NCBI GenBank assembly: GCA_024655885.1
Contig: JANLFN010000002.1
Location: forward strand, 62,001 to 126,000
DNA: 64,000 bases
Direction of reading: 5' to 3'
Origin: Eubacteriales bacterium
GTDB taxonomy: Bacteria; Bacillota; Clostridia; Acetivibrionales; JANLFN01
Shown: in pieces, positions 1 to 8,501 of the stretch
Numbering within the stretch: the stretch's first letter is position 1
How the letters are laid out: the number at the start of each line of letters is the position of its first letter
The notes under the pieces: generated by a model
What the model saw: only the letters and a program-made list of their open reading frames with translations
The model's database searches: none
Told to the model about the DNA's origin: nothing
Translations under genes and position numbers: made by a program

Positions 1-1
1 T

Positions 2-712
2 GGATGGTGGTGTGAAGGCTATAACGGGAAAAATGGTTGGGCCATAGGGGATGATACATTTTACCCAAACGAGGTTTCCCAGGACAATGCGGACAGCGAA
101 TCCATGTACAACACCCTTGAAAACTTGATCGTACCCCTATTCTATGACAGGGACGAAAAAGGGGTCCCCGTCAAATGGGTGGGTATCATGAAGGAATCCA
201 TAAAATCGCTGGCTTACAAATACAACACCCATAGAATGCTTCAGGACTACATAGCGAAAATGTACATCCCTTCCATGGAAAGAACGGACAGAATTGTCCG
301 GAACGGTTTCAGTCTTGCCAGGGATTTATCCGGTTGGAAGCAGTTTATAGAAAAGCACTGGTCAAACGTTCAGGTGATGGCGGATAAAGCCATGAACCAG
401 CTCATGCAGCATAAATCCATGTCGGGTGAAACCATCAAGATCTCAACCACGGTTTCTCTGGGGGAAATTCAGCCCTCCAGCGTCAAGGTTGAGCTTTACT
501 ACGGCGGCATCGGAAAGAACGGCATGATTGAAAATCCGGAAATCCAGGAGATGCAGGTGGAAGAAAAGCTGGACGCCGGTATGTTCCGGTATTCCGCCTA
601 TATCCAGCTGCTGGAAGGGGGGGAATACGGCTACACCTTTCGTGTGATTCCCTATCACCCCGAACTCATCAATAAATTTGAAATGGGCCTTGTACGCTGG
701 GTGGTCCAGTGA
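2..712 (+). CDS. glgP: alpha-glucan (maltodextrin/glycogen) phosphorylase, C-terminal part
   Basis: This is the 3' end of a gene that begins before the window; the frame is open from base 2. The visible 236 residues carry the GT35 phosphorylase signature GWWCEGYNGKNGWAIG, then a C-terminal domain with a helical stretch (SIKSLAYKYNTHRMLQDYI) and a beta-rich tail. Such enzymes use phosphate to release glucose-1-phosphate from alpha-1,4-glucans in the cytoplasm. The GWW-EGYNGKNGWAIG form and the beta-rich C-terminal extension fit the long alpha-glucan phosphorylase branch (TIGR02094-like) rather than the glycogen phosphorylases of animals. The start cannot be judged. The next gene is convergent. 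Confidence 0.85.
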   Translation, partial: GWWCEGYNGKNGWAIGDDTFYPNEVSQDNADSESMYNTLENLIVPLFYDRDEKGVPVKWVGIMKESIKSLAYKYNTHRMLQDYIAKMYIPSMERTDRIVRNGFSLARDLSGWKQFIEKHWSNVQVMADKAMNQLMQHKSMSGETIKISTTVSLGEIQPSSVKVELYYGGIGKNGMIENPEIQEMQVEEKLDAGMFRYSAYIQLLEGGEYGYTFRVIPYHPELINKFEMGLVRWVVQ

Positions 713-764
713 CAAAAAAGGATAAAGACGGGCGCTCCCGTTATGAGCATGCGCGCCATGGGTG

Positions 765-805
765 CCAAGGAGTCCTCCCCTGTCACATCAAAGAACCGTC
801 CCCTG
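765..805. repeat. GGGGACGG-type dispersed repeat fragment
   Basis: The bases caaagaaccgtcccctgtc with a flanking cctcccctgtcaca half resemble the short GGGGACGGTTCTTTG-type repeat scattered in many clostridial genomes. It lies at the 3' end of the convergent gene to its right and supplies that gene's last about ten codons and stop. A related GGGGAC hairpin occurs near 10.9 kb. Confidence 0.4.
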
Positions 806-1781
806 TCGCACTTTTAAGCTGCGCCGACCATTTGCCGCACCTGTCGCCCCACCGGGCAATGGTCTCTCCATCGGAGGATATTTCTATAACCTCACAGAGG
901 TTGGAACAGCCTTTGCACTCTATACTTTTTGACTTATAGCTGCATTCAGCGGTTTCAAAGCCGTAAAAATTGGTTTTCCCCTTTCCTTCCTCCATCTTTT
1001 TCTTCGCAATCAATGCCGCTCCGTATGCGCCCATCACATCATAGTATTTGGGAATAACAAGCCGTTTTCCCAGAGCCCTTTCAAAAGCCGCCGCTATGCC
1101 CACATTCGCCGCCACTCCCCCCTGGAATACAATGGGTTCGGAGATTTCCTTCCCCTTTGCCAGGTTGTTCAAGTAGTTCCTCACCAGGGCCTCGCACAGC
1201 CCGCCGATGATATCCTCAAGGCTGTGGCCTGTCTGCTGTTTATGGATCATGTCCGACTCCGCAAATACCGCACACCTTCCTGCAATTCTCACCGGCGATT
1301 GGGACCGCAGGGCATAGGAGCCGAACTCTTCAATGGGAATGCCCAGGCGTGAGGCCTGCCGGTCCAGAAAGGAGCCTGTGCCGGCGGCACACACGGTGTT
1401 CATGGCAAAGTCGCATACTACCCCATTCTTAAGAATAATAATTTTCGAATCCTGGCCTCCAATTTCCAGGATTGTATTTACATCCGGAATCATCCGCTGT
1501 GCGGCCACCGCATGGGCTGTGATCTCATTTTTAACCGCATCGGCGCCAATAATCGCGCCGGCCAGCTGTCTTCCGCTTCCCGTTGTTCCTACGCCCTTTA
1601 TGTATACATCTTTTTCCAGATTTCCGGCCAGGGTCTTCATACCGTCCAGAAGCACATTGATGGGCTTTCCACAGGTACGGAGGTACAGCTTGTACACAAT
1701 ATTTTCATCTTCATCCATAACAACCAGGTTTGTACTGACAGATCCAACATCAACTCCTAGATAATACCCGGTTTTCTTCAA
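783..1781 (-). CDS. acyl-CoA dehydratase activase (BadF/BadG/HgdC ATPase family)
   Basis: The protein is an ASKHA-fold ATPase of the type that drives electrons at low potential into 2-hydroxyacyl-CoA dehydratases or related radical enzymes. Visible motifs are the phosphate-1 loop GVDVGSVSTNLVVMD, LEIGGQDSKII, and two cysteines in the positions that bind the [4Fe-4S] cluster between subunits of HgdC (TVCAAGTGSFLD and GRCAVFAESD). A further C-terminal CKGCSNLC could bind metal. I chose a TTG start because AGGGAGAGG sits just upstream; an in-frame start at 1829 would overlap the upstream gene by 80 bases. It overlaps the preceding gene by about 30 bases, so the two are probably translationally coupled. 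The last residues come from a dispersed repeat. The partner dehydratase is not identified, so the substrate is unknown. Confidence 0.85.
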   Translation of the reverse strand: MKKTGYYLGVDVGSVSTNLVVMDEDENIVYKLYLRTCGKPINVLLDGMKTLAGNLEKDVYIKGVGTTGSGRQLAGAIIGADAVKNEITAHAVAAQRMIPDVNTILEIGGQDSKIIILKNGVVCDFAMNTVCAAGTGSFLDRQASRLGIPIEEFGSYALRSQSPVRIAGRCAVFAESDMIHKQQTGHSLEDIIGGLCEALVRNYLNNLAKGKEISEPIVFQGGVAANVGIAAAFERALGKRLVIPKYYDVMGAYGAALIAKKKMEEGKGKTNFYGFETAECSYKSKSIECKGCSNLCEVIEISSDGETIARWGDRCGKWSAQLKSATGDGSLM

Positions 1782-2865
1782 TGGTTGTCCTCTCCCTTCT
1801 CTTTTCCAACAAGTCCGTAAATGCCTCAATTCTTGTCAAATACCCTGCCTCTCCGGTCATTTCATCAATAATCAACGTGAGCACGGGAATGTCGAAATCC
1901 CGGGATATGGCAGGCAAGATGCTCTGGGCCACTATTTCCGGCATGCATGTAAGAGGATACACCTGCACCACTCCGTCATAGCCGTCCTTTGCAAAAAGCA
2001 CGGCGTTCCCTATGGTTTCCTGGGCATGGCCTCCGATCATTTTTCCCAGGTAAGGCGCGGCCGCCTCCACATACCTCAAATCCCTCGGAAGGTGCAGTGC
2101 GCTCTTAATGATATGGTCAATAATCCAATTGCTGATGGTAACGGGACGTTCCACTTCAATTCCCATGTTGCCCAGCTTGGAATCTAAATAAAAGCTGGTA
2201 TAGGAATCTATGGTGGTGTAGATTTCCCCCACGATCCCTACTTTTAGAGGTTTAAAGCTCCTGTCGATTTCGAGGGACAGCAGCTCCCTGCGCGTGTCCT
2301 CCACGAGTTTCCGGGCCTGGTCATATCCTCTCGCCTCCCTCATATCCTCCTGGAAGGCCTTGTATATCCTGTCGGTGGACCCCTTCACAATTTCCCTGGG
2401 CCTGATTTTAAACGTCAGCTTTTCAAGCTCGTCCACCTGTTTGGCTATCCGGGTGGTATTCCTGATGGCCCTAAAAATTTTATGAATGTCAAAACCTCCG
2501 GCCAACCGCTTAACCCTGTTTAAAAATTCTTTAAGGTTTCCGTTGGGCATTTCGAGTATAATGATATCCATATTGAAACCTGCGTCGTTTAAAATCTCCT
2601 TTTCCAGTGCCCCGTAATAGCCGAACCGGCACGGTCCGCACCCTCCCACCATCAGAATGGTATCCGCTCCCTGCTCATAGGCCTGGATATAGTTCCCAAG
2701 GTTTATTTTCAAAGGCAGGCATGCTGATTCAGGGGCATACTTTGTGCCTATCTCCAGCGCTTTTTTATTGTTGAAGGGCGGTACTATGTACTCGGCCCCC
2801 AGCTCATCCAGAAGTATTTTCCCTACAACATACACATTACCCATGTGCGGAAATGTAATTTTCAT
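1750..2865 (-). CDS. 2-hydroxyacyl-CoA dehydratase-like protein (COG3581 type)
   Basis: 371 residues, middle gene of a three-gene operon with overlapping ends. Conserved cysteines appear in ESACLPLKIN and VGGCGPCRFGYYG, and near the C-terminus is IDEMTGEAGYLTRIEAF, which is also present in the upstream protein (DEHSGEAGLNTRLEAF). These are features of the DUF2229/2-hydroxyglutaryl-CoA dehydratase-related proteins commonly found beside an HgdC-type activase in Clostridia. The ATG has a GGAGG ribosome binding site. The biochemical role of this non-canonical dehydratase group is not established. A radical or difficult two-electron reduction driven by the downstream activase is the usual inference. 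Confidence 0.75.
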   Translation of the reverse strand: MKITFPHMGNVYVVGKILLDELGAEYIVPPFNNKKALEIGTKYAPESACLPLKINLGNYIQAYEQGADTILMVGGCGPCRFGYYGALEKEILNDAGFNMDIIILEMPNGNLKEFLNRVKRLAGGFDIHKIFRAIRNTTRIAKQVDELEKLTFKIRPREIVKGSTDRIYKAFQEDMREARGYDQARKLVEDTRRELLSLEIDRSFKPLKVGIVGEIYTTIDSYTSFYLDSKLGNMGIEVERPVTISNWIIDHIIKSALHLPRDLRYVEAAAPYLGKMIGGHAQETIGNAVLFAKDGYDGVVQVYPLTCMPEIVAQSILPAISRDFDIPVLTLIIDEMTGEAGYLTRIEAFTDLLEKRRERTTIEENRVLSRS

Positions 2866-3832
2866 TTTCCTTCCTCCACCGGATCATATCTAGAAATGCT
2901 TCAAGTCTTGTATTTAAGCCTGCTTCCCCCGAGTGCTCGTCAATGGTCAGGATGGTAAAAGGAATATCCCGGCTGTGCCGGAGCTTTCTTTCCACCAGAT
3001 CACATACAAAGGAATCAATGCCGCACCCGAAGGACATCAGGTATATTACTCCGTCAATATCGCTCCTGTCTAAAATATGAAGGGCTGTTCCCGCAGCCTT
3101 TCTCCCGAAATTCCAGAACATCCGCTTAAAAAGCTGTGCCGATTTTTCATTGATAATCTCCTCACTCACGTTTTCCACGGTTATGACATTGGCGTTGGAA
3201 CACCTGAGTTTATAAACCAGGTCCATATTAATGTAGCTGTCGTAGAGGTTATACGCATGGCCTATCACCACAATGTTTAGCCGGCCATTCCGGGACCCGG
3301 CCACAGCCTTCGGCTGGCTGCCGTCCAGCAAATCTCCGGGGAATTTGCCGTTTACCCCCTGTTTTACAAAATCGCCGTAGGCTTTTAAAGCCATATGGCA
3401 AGCTCTCTCTATTCTTTTCTTATGGCTGCAAAAGTAGCTTCCAATTTCCAGTGCGGCTTTGAAAGCCGCTGCATTTGATTTTCTCAGGTTGATCTCGGTA
3501 CCGATGATTTGAGGCAGTTCTTCAAATGAGTTTCTTATCATGTCGGGGAGTCCCCCGAACTTCGGGCATACATACTCGCCTCTCGAAATACTTGTATACC
3601 TGGGAATGAACAGGCAGTCCACCCTGTCCTTCAGGTTGATCACGTGTCCGTGAAACAGCTTGACGGGCAGGCACGCTTCATCCACGCAGGATTTCACTCC
3701 ATCGTCCAGTATTTTTTTTGTGGTGCGGTCGGATACCACAATTTCAGCACCCAGTTCCTCGAAAAATGTTTTCCAGAATGGAAAGAGCTGATAGTAAAAC
3801 AGGCTTCTCGGAATCCCTATCTTTTTTTTCAT
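2837..3832 (-). CDS. DUF2229 / CoA-protein-activase-related protein (COG3580 type)
   Basis: First gene of the activase operon. It starts MKKKIGIPRSLFYYQLFPFW, typical of COG3580 proteins, followed by SCVDEACLPVKLFHGHV, MSFGCGIDSFVCD and a C-terminal DEHSGEAG motif; the cysteines could hold an iron-sulfur cluster. I prefer the ATG at 3832 because AGGTG lies 6 bases upstream; a GTG three codons earlier would also be in frame. It overlaps the next gene by 29 bases. The three proteins probably form one redox complex. The substrate cannot be predicted from the neighbours, which are glycolytic. Confidence 0.75.
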   Translation of the reverse strand: MKKKIGIPRSLFYYQLFPFWKTFFEELGAEIVVSDRTTKKILDDGVKSCVDEACLPVKLFHGHVINLKDRVDCLFIPRYTSISRGEYVCPKFGGLPDMIRNSFEELPQIIGTEINLRKSNAAAFKAALEIGSYFCSHKKRIERACHMALKAYGDFVKQGVNGKFPGDLLDGSQPKAVAGSRNGRLNIVVIGHAYNLYDSYINMDLVYKLRCSNANVITVENVSEEIINEKSAQLFKRMFWNFGRKAAGTALHILDRSDIDGVIYLMSFGCGIDSFVCDLVERKLRHSRDIPFTILTIDEHSGEAGLNTRLEAFLDMIRWRKENENYISAHG

Positions 3833-3880
3833 TAGCAACACCTCGAAAAGTATTATTAACCTTCAAACTTTTAATTATAC

Positions 3881-3909
3881 AAAAAAAGAAGGCCGCAACA
3901 GCCTTCTTT
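3881..3909 (-). terminator. rho-independent terminator after fba
   Basis: On the minus strand a 9-bp stem (AAAGAAGGC/GCCTTCTTT) with a 7-base loop is followed by seven T. It lies 110 bases after the aldolase stop and just before the activase operon, so it separates the two units. Confidence 0.7.
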
Positions 3910-4019
3910 TCCTCAGCGGTTTTTCAGGGCAAAGCCCTTGAAACACCCATCCGTCTTCTGGGCAAAACCATCATTATCTAAAATACCGCACAAAAACAGC
4001 CTTCCTTTTTCCGGGTCCT

Positions 4020-4949
4020 CTAAGCTTTTCCACTGCAGCCCAATACATTGACCAGCTTGTTTTTAACCAGTTCTTTAATGGCAGTCCTGGCAGGCCCCAA
4101 ATACTGCCTGGGGTCGAAGTCTCCCGGCTTTTCGGCAAAATGTTTCCGGATGGTGGCGGTCATGGCAAGCCTCAGGTCCGAATCTATGTTGATTTTGCAC
4201 ACAGCCATGGACGCGGCCTTTCTAAGCATCTCTTCAGGGACGCCCCTGGCACCGGGCATCTGTCCGCCGTATTGGTTGATCATATCCACAAACTCAGGGA
4301 TTACCGAAGACGCTCCGTGCAGCACGATGGGGTATCCGGGCATTCTTCTCTGTATTTCTTCAAGAATGTCGAACCTCAGTTTTGGCTCTCCCTTAAACTT
4401 ATAGGCTCCATGGCTTGTTCCTATGGCAATTGCCAGAGAATCTACTCCTGTCCTGCTCACGAACTCCTCTACCTGGCCGGGGTCGGTAAAGGCCGCATCC
4501 TTGTCGGCAACATTTACAGCGTCCTCTATTCCCGCCAGCCTTCCAAGTTCTCCCTCAACAACAACCCCTTTAGAGTGTGCGTAGTCAACAACCTGTTTTG
4601 TCAGCCTGATGTTTTCCTCAAAAGGATGCTTGGACCCATCGATCATAACCGAAGTAAAGCCCCCGTCAATACAGGCCTTGCATATTTCAAAATCCTCCCC
4701 GTGGTCCAGGTGGACGCATATGGGCAATCCTGTATCCTCAACAGCCGCTTCAATCAGCTTCATGAGATAAATGTGCTTTGCATATTTTCTTGCCCCTGCG
4801 GATACCTGCAGGATCAAAGGTGCATTTACCTCTTTTGCGGCTTCGGTAATGCCCTGAACGATTTCCATGTTATTCACGTTGAACGCGCCAATGGCATAGC
4901 CGCCCTCATAGGCCTTCTTAAACATTTCCTTCGATGTAACTAGTGGCAT
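4020..4949 (-). CDS. fba: class II fructose-bisphosphate aldolase
   Basis: Zinc-dependent aldolase that splits fructose-1,6-bisphosphate into dihydroxyacetone phosphate and glyceraldehyde-3-phosphate in the cytoplasm. Visible landmarks in order: IGAFNVNNMEI near the N-terminus, the zinc/active-site segment CVHLDHGED, VVEGELGRLAG, AIAIGTSHGAYKFKG, VLHGASSV and CKINIDSDLRLA. The 309-residue length is normal. I start at the ATG coding MPLVTS because GGAG lies 8 bases upstream; a GTG nine bases earlier overlaps that site. It is monocistronic with its own terminator. A PPi-dependent phosphofructokinase is encoded 1.2 kb away in divergent orientation, so two successive glycolytic steps are neighbours but not co-transcribed. 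Confidence 0.95.
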   Translation of the reverse strand: MPLVTSKEMFKKAYEGGYAIGAFNVNNMEIVQGITEAAKEVNAPLILQVSAGARKYAKHIYLMKLIEAAVEDTGLPICVHLDHGEDFEICKACIDGGFTSVMIDGSKHPFEENIRLTKQVVDYAHSKGVVVEGELGRLAGIEDAVNVADKDAAFTDPGQVEEFVSRTGVDSLAIAIGTSHGAYKFKGEPKLRFDILEEIQRRMPGYPIVLHGASSVIPEFVDMINQYGGQMPGARGVPEEMLRKAASMAVCKINIDSDLRLAMTATIRKHFAEKPGDFDPRQYLGPARTAIKELVKNKLVNVLGCSGKA

Positions 4950-5096
4950 AAAGAACACTCCTTCGAATTTATATATTTATTATTATAACCCGGTTTAAAC
5001 AGGCATAATCTTCCTTATATATAATTTATAATACTTACCCGAAAAAATAAAGCATCAAACAAAAAATCTTGCTGCCTGAACCCCCCGCCCAACTTG

Positions 5097-5846
5097 CTAA
5101 ATTTTGAATACAAAAAAGTTAATTGCCGCAAGAATAAGAAGGATCAGCGGCTGGTGCACCACATACACCAGCAGGGTGTTTCTCCCCAAAGTGCTTATGA
5201 TATTGTCTTTTATCGAAAAACGGAAAATACTTCTCTTCTCCCTGTAAATAAGCTTGCCTAGGGCTATCCCTATGATAAAAACTCCCAGCCAGGGCACCAG
5301 GGGGTAATAATCGGAAGAGTAAAAACGGCTGTTGATGATCCCGATGGGAAACAGGAAATCCAGCGAGGTACTAAGCCTTGAAAATACCTGTCCCAGAGCA
5401 ATAATTCCTGCGCTCAGCGCCACCAGCAAATAGGGGCTGATTTTTTCAAGCACAGGAAAAAGCAGCATGCTGATACCGAAAAAATGCAGCACGCCGAACT
5501 TTATTCCCATATACGAAGATGAAAAATGGGCCACCGATACGGCAAGATAATCGGCCAGATGGGTGACAAAAGAAATAATAAGTGCAACGCCCAATATTTT
5601 AACGCCGTTTCTGATTACATTCCTGCTGAACCGGCAGCTTATGCCGGAAATGAGCATAAACAGGACAACCGAAACCTTTCCGATGTAATAATTGAGTCCC
5701 CAGGAATAAGAAACGGGGCTGTTATAAAATTCTTTCAAATTGTATATGATATGAAAATAGATCATTAATAAAAGGGCTATCCCCCTGAAAAAATCCAGTT
5801 CCCATATGCGGTTTTGGAGCGGCAGGGGCTTTGTGTAAATAGACAT
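5097..5846 (-). CDS. DUF1624 / heparan-alpha-glucosaminide N-acetyltransferase-like membrane protein
   Basis: 249-residue integral membrane protein with about seven hydrophobic segments. The N-terminal RIWELDFFRGIALLLMIYFH motif (WE-D-RG) is that of the DUF1624/HGSNAT catalytic-domain family, which is related to membrane acyltransferases. The C-terminal TLGRNTLLVYVVHQPLI is also typical. The acceptor is unknown for the bacterial members. It stands alone between aldolase and phosphofructokinase. The ribosome binding site is weak (AGGAT). Confidence 0.75.
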   Translation of the reverse strand: MSIYTKPLPLQNRIWELDFFRGIALLLMIYFHIIYNLKEFYNSPVSYSWGLNYYIGKVSVVLFMLISGISCRFSRNVIRNGVKILGVALIISFVTHLADYLAVSVAHFSSSYMGIKFGVLHFFGISMLLFPVLEKISPYLLVALSAGIIALGQVFSRLSTSLDFLFPIGIINSRFYSSDYYPLVPWLGVFIIGIALGKLIYREKRSIFRFSIKDNIISTLGRNTLLVYVVHQPLILLILAAINFFVFKI

Positions 5847-5972
5847 AGCAATCCTATAATTTCCTTCTCATGTATGACATCGGTAATGATATTATTTTAA
5901 CATTGAATCCATTTTTTATAAACAGAAAATAAATATTTTTACAACTATTGTTAAAAAATTAACATATATTGG

Positions 5973-6001
5973 TTGATTTTTGCATCCGATTATGCTATAT
6001 T
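5973..6001 (+). promoter_or_regulatory. sigma-A-type promoter for pfp
   Basis: TTGATT, a 17-base spacer, then TATATT. It predicts a transcript start near 6008 and a leader of about 138 bases before the pfp ATG. I see no known riboswitch in the leader. Confidence 0.45.
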
Positions 6002-6145
6002 TTTATTGGTTTTAGTTTATCGCAGGACAATAAAGCCAGTGGAACGTATTGAAATAATCGAATAATGCAAAAATATATTATCAAATTGTTCTTTAAACCC
6101 CAGAAGCCTAATATGATTGAAATAGAATAACAGGAGGTTATTTTA

Positions 6146-7393
6146 ATGAGTGAATTGAAAGGTGCATGTGTATTTGGCCAGTCCGGCGGTCCCACTGCCG
6201 TAATCAACGCAAGTGCGGCAGGCGTTATACAGGAAGCCATGAATCAGAGCTGCATTACCAATGTCTATGGCGCTGCTCACGGCATCAAGGGCGTATTGGA
6301 CGAAAATTTCTATGACATGAGCAAGGAAGACCCCCATGAGCTGAATCTTTTAAAAACGACTCCCTCCTCCGCTCTCGGTTCTGTCCGTTACAAGTTGAAA
6401 AGCCCGGAGGAGGACGAAACGGATTATAAGAGGCTGATAGAAGTTTTTAAAAAGCACAATATCCGGTACTTCTTCTACAACGGAGGAAACGACTCCATGG
6501 ATACCTGCAACAAGGTGAGCAAATACCTGCAGAAAGCAGGCTATGAATGCAGGGTTATGGGGATACCCAAAACCATTGACAACGATCTGTGGGGAACCGA
6601 CCACTGCCCGGGTTACGGCAGCGCTGCAAAATATATTGCCACTTCCGTCATGGAAGTATATCATGATGCAAGAGTATACGACAAGGGAATGATAACCATC
6701 CTTGAAATTATGGGAAGAAATGCCGGCTGGCTTACGGCTTCTTCAGCCCTTGCTTCTCATGCGGGTGCCGGACCGGATCTCATATACCTTCCTGAAATTG
6801 ACTTTGACCTGGACAGGTTTCTTGATGAAGCATCTTCCATCTACAGGAAAAACGGGAATGTGATTGTTGCAGTTTCCGAAGGAATCAAGGACAAGAACGG
6901 AAAATACATTTCCGAATACGGCTCCGACCTTGCACAGTCAAAGGATGCTTTCGGCCATGCACAGCTGGGTGGCCTGGCTGCAACCCTTGCAAGCATTGCG
7001 AAGCAGAAAACGGGCGCCAAGGTCAGAGGCATTGAGTTCAGCCTTCTCCAGAGGTGTGCAGCGCATTTGGCATCGCTGACGGATGTGAATGAAGCCTACT
7101 GGGCAGGCCAGATGGCTGTTAAATATGCGGTGGAGGGTAAAACCGATTACATGGTTGCTTTTGAAAGAGCGGAAGGTCCGGAATACAAATGCAACATTAA
7201 GCTGATTAATCTCACCGATGTTGCCAATGCCGAGAAAAAAATTCCCAGAGAATGGATCAATAAGGAGGGCAACGGTTTAACCGGAGATTTTATAAAATAT
7301 GCTCTGCCTTTAATCCAGGGCGAATCAAAGCCTCCGATGGAAAATGGGCTTCCCAGATTTTCCCGGTTGAAGAAAGTGCTTGTGGATCAATAG
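6146..7393 (+). CDS. pfp: diphosphate-dependent 6-phosphofructokinase
   Basis: Phosphorylates fructose-6-phosphate with pyrophosphate instead of ATP, saving ATP in glycolysis. It opens with the nucleotide/PPi loop CVFGQSGGPTAVIN. FYNGGNDSMDT follows, with Asp where ATP enzymes have Gly, and then the PPi-type active site MGIPKTIDNDLWGTDHCPGYG. Further in are MGRNAGWLTA and LGGLAATLASI. 415 residues is usual for the clostridial PPi enzymes. AGGAGG lies about 9 bases before the ATG. A strong hairpin follows the stop. The Asp and Lys (PKTIDND) specificity residues make PPi use likely. Confidence 0.93.
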   Translation: MSELKGACVFGQSGGPTAVINASAAGVIQEAMNQSCITNVYGAAHGIKGVLDENFYDMSKEDPHELNLLKTTPSSALGSVRYKLKSPEEDETDYKRLIEVFKKHNIRYFFYNGGNDSMDTCNKVSKYLQKAGYECRVMGIPKTIDNDLWGTDHCPGYGSAAKYIATSVMEVYHDARVYDKGMITILEIMGRNAGWLTASSALASHAGAGPDLIYLPEIDFDLDRFLDEASSIYRKNGNVIVAVSEGIKDKNGKYISEYGSDLAQSKDAFGHAQLGGLAATLASIAKQKTGAKVRGIEFSLLQRCAAHLASLTDVNEAYWAGQMAVKYAVEGKTDYMVAFERAEGPEYKCNIKLINLTDVANAEKKIPREWINKEGNGLTGDFIKYALPLIQGESKPPMENGLPRFSRLKKVLVDQ

Positions 7394-7411
7394 GCATTGA
7401 CGGATATCCCG

Positions 7412-7461
7412 CTAAAAGGAGAAAGGCGGGTCAACCCATACGCCCACCTTTCTCCTTTTAG
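7412..7461. terminator. bidirectional hairpin terminator between convergent genes
   Basis: CTAAAAGGAGAAAGG pairs with CCTTTCTCCTTTTAG across a short GC-rich loop region. The T-rich arms serve pfp on the plus strand and the convergent zinc-ribbon gene on the minus strand. Confidence 0.7.
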
Positions 7462-7483
7462 GTATGCAGGCCGGTGTATTATA

Positions 7484-7846
7484 TCACATGTCCAGCTTTG
7501 ATCCACATCTGGGGCAGTATATATAGCCTCTTTGCACTTTGGCATTACACCCCGGGCATTGCTTTTGGCCCTTGATTTCAACGATCTTTTCCTTCAGTTT
7601 TTCTATTCTGTCTTCACAATCTCTTATTTTCTCACATTTTAAGTTTATTTCTTCCTCTATGGGCCTTTCACCCTTATATGCCTCGTACACCAAGTTCCCA
7701 ATCTCAAGCATCAAAGTCCTTATCCTGTCCTCTTCGGATTTTATATCCATGTTGATTCTCGATATCTCCACAAACTCCCTTGATGAGTTAACCGCAGCTC
7801 TTGCAGAATTTGCCAGCTTATTGCGGGCGCCTTCCAGTATCGACAT
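7484..7846 (-). CDS. coiled-coil zinc-ribbon protein
   Basis: 120 residues starting at MSILEGARNKLANSARAA (GGAG, 9 bases upstream). Residues about 15-90 form an amphipathic coiled coil and the C-terminus is a zinc ribbon (CPGCNAKVQRGYIYCPRCGSKL). It is a paralogue of the protein at 62.8-63.3 kb: both have S-EFVEI/EIVEI followed by NMDIKSEEDRI/NVNIGAEEDKI and the ribbon after KQCPGC/KLCPGC. No membrane segment. Function is unknown; zinc ribbons of this type are common in clostridial proteins. Confidence 0.75.
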   Translation of the reverse strand: MSILEGARNKLANSARAAVNSSREFVEISRINMDIKSEEDRIRTLMLEIGNLVYEAYKGERPIEEEINLKCEKIRDCEDRIEKLKEKIVEIKGQKQCPGCNAKVQRGYIYCPRCGSKLDM

Positions 7847-7897
7847 CGGCACAGCTCCTTTCCTAATAACCGGATATTCGACAAGCAAGTGAAAATA

Positions 7898-8485
7898 TTA
7901 CTTTGTCCCGCGTCTCAGGTTCTTTTTTTTAGTCACTGAATACCCGAAATATCCCAACGGCTTTTCCAGGCTCCAGTACTCTCCGTGAGAAAAGCATATA
8001 AGATCGGCTTTGTCGAGACACAGCTTCCCCTTTTGGTCTATCAGGCTTTCATCTACGTTTACCGCCGCTATCTCCCCTAAAAACATGTGGTGGGAGCCCA
8101 GTTCGATTACATCCTTTACAAGGCATTCGATATTCACGGGGCTTTCCTTTATGAGAGGCACATCCACCCTGGAAGCTTTCTCCGGCGTCAGCCCCGTTGA
8201 AGCAAATTTATCTGTGTCCCTTCCCGATTTTACGCCGCAAAAATCAGTAGCATGGGCAAGCTTTCTTGTGGTCAGGTTGACCACGAACTCTCCCTTATTT
8301 TTTATAAGATCATAGGAATACCTCTCCTTGCGAACGGATATGGAGAGCATGGGAGGCTCGGAATTAATGGTGCCGGCCCATGCCAGCGTAATAATGTTAG
8401 GTTTTCCTGCCTGGTCCACGCATGTCACTAAAACTACGGGTACCGGGTTTAATATGGTCGAGGGTTTCCAAACTTGTTTGGATAT
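7898..8485 (-). CDS. flavin reductase-like FMN-binding protein, apparent AUA start
   Basis: The protein has the flavin-reductase-like fold common in anaerobes: NPVPVVLVTCVDQAGKPNI, ITLAWAGTINSEPPMLSISVRK, YSYDLIKNKGEFVVNL and a YFGYS tail. It should bind FMN and act in NAD(P)H- or ferredoxin-linked reduction; the partner is unknown. The conserved N-terminus (KQVWKPSTILNPVP) lies upstream of the first usable GTG (8428). Between it and the in-frame stop there is no ATG, GTG or TTG. An ATA codon at 8485 sits 9 bases after AAGGGAG, so I place the start there. The alternative is an assembly error or initiation at 8428 with loss of the conserved strand. The gene follows the endonuclease gene by 16 bases, which could allow translational coupling. 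Confidence 0.7.
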   Translation of the reverse strand: MSKQVWKPSTILNPVPVVLVTCVDQAGKPNIITLAWAGTINSEPPMLSISVRKERYSYDLIKNKGEFVVNLTTRKLAHATDFCGVKSGRDTDKFASTGLTPEKASRVDVPLIKESPVNIECLVKDVIELGSHHMFLGEIAAVNVDESLIDQKGKLCLDKADLICFSHGEYWSLEKPLGYFGYSVTKKKNLRRGTK

Positions 8486-8501
8486 ATTGATACACTCCCT
8501 T

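Noticed and set aside
709-939. 76-codon ORF after the phosphorylase stop
   Set aside because: Spans the dispersed repeat and the antisense of the activase; no plausible protein features.
4140-4943. 267-codon plus-strand ORF opposite the aldolase gene
   Set aside because: Exactly antisense to fba, no ribosome binding site, no family-like motifs; a shadow of the real gene.
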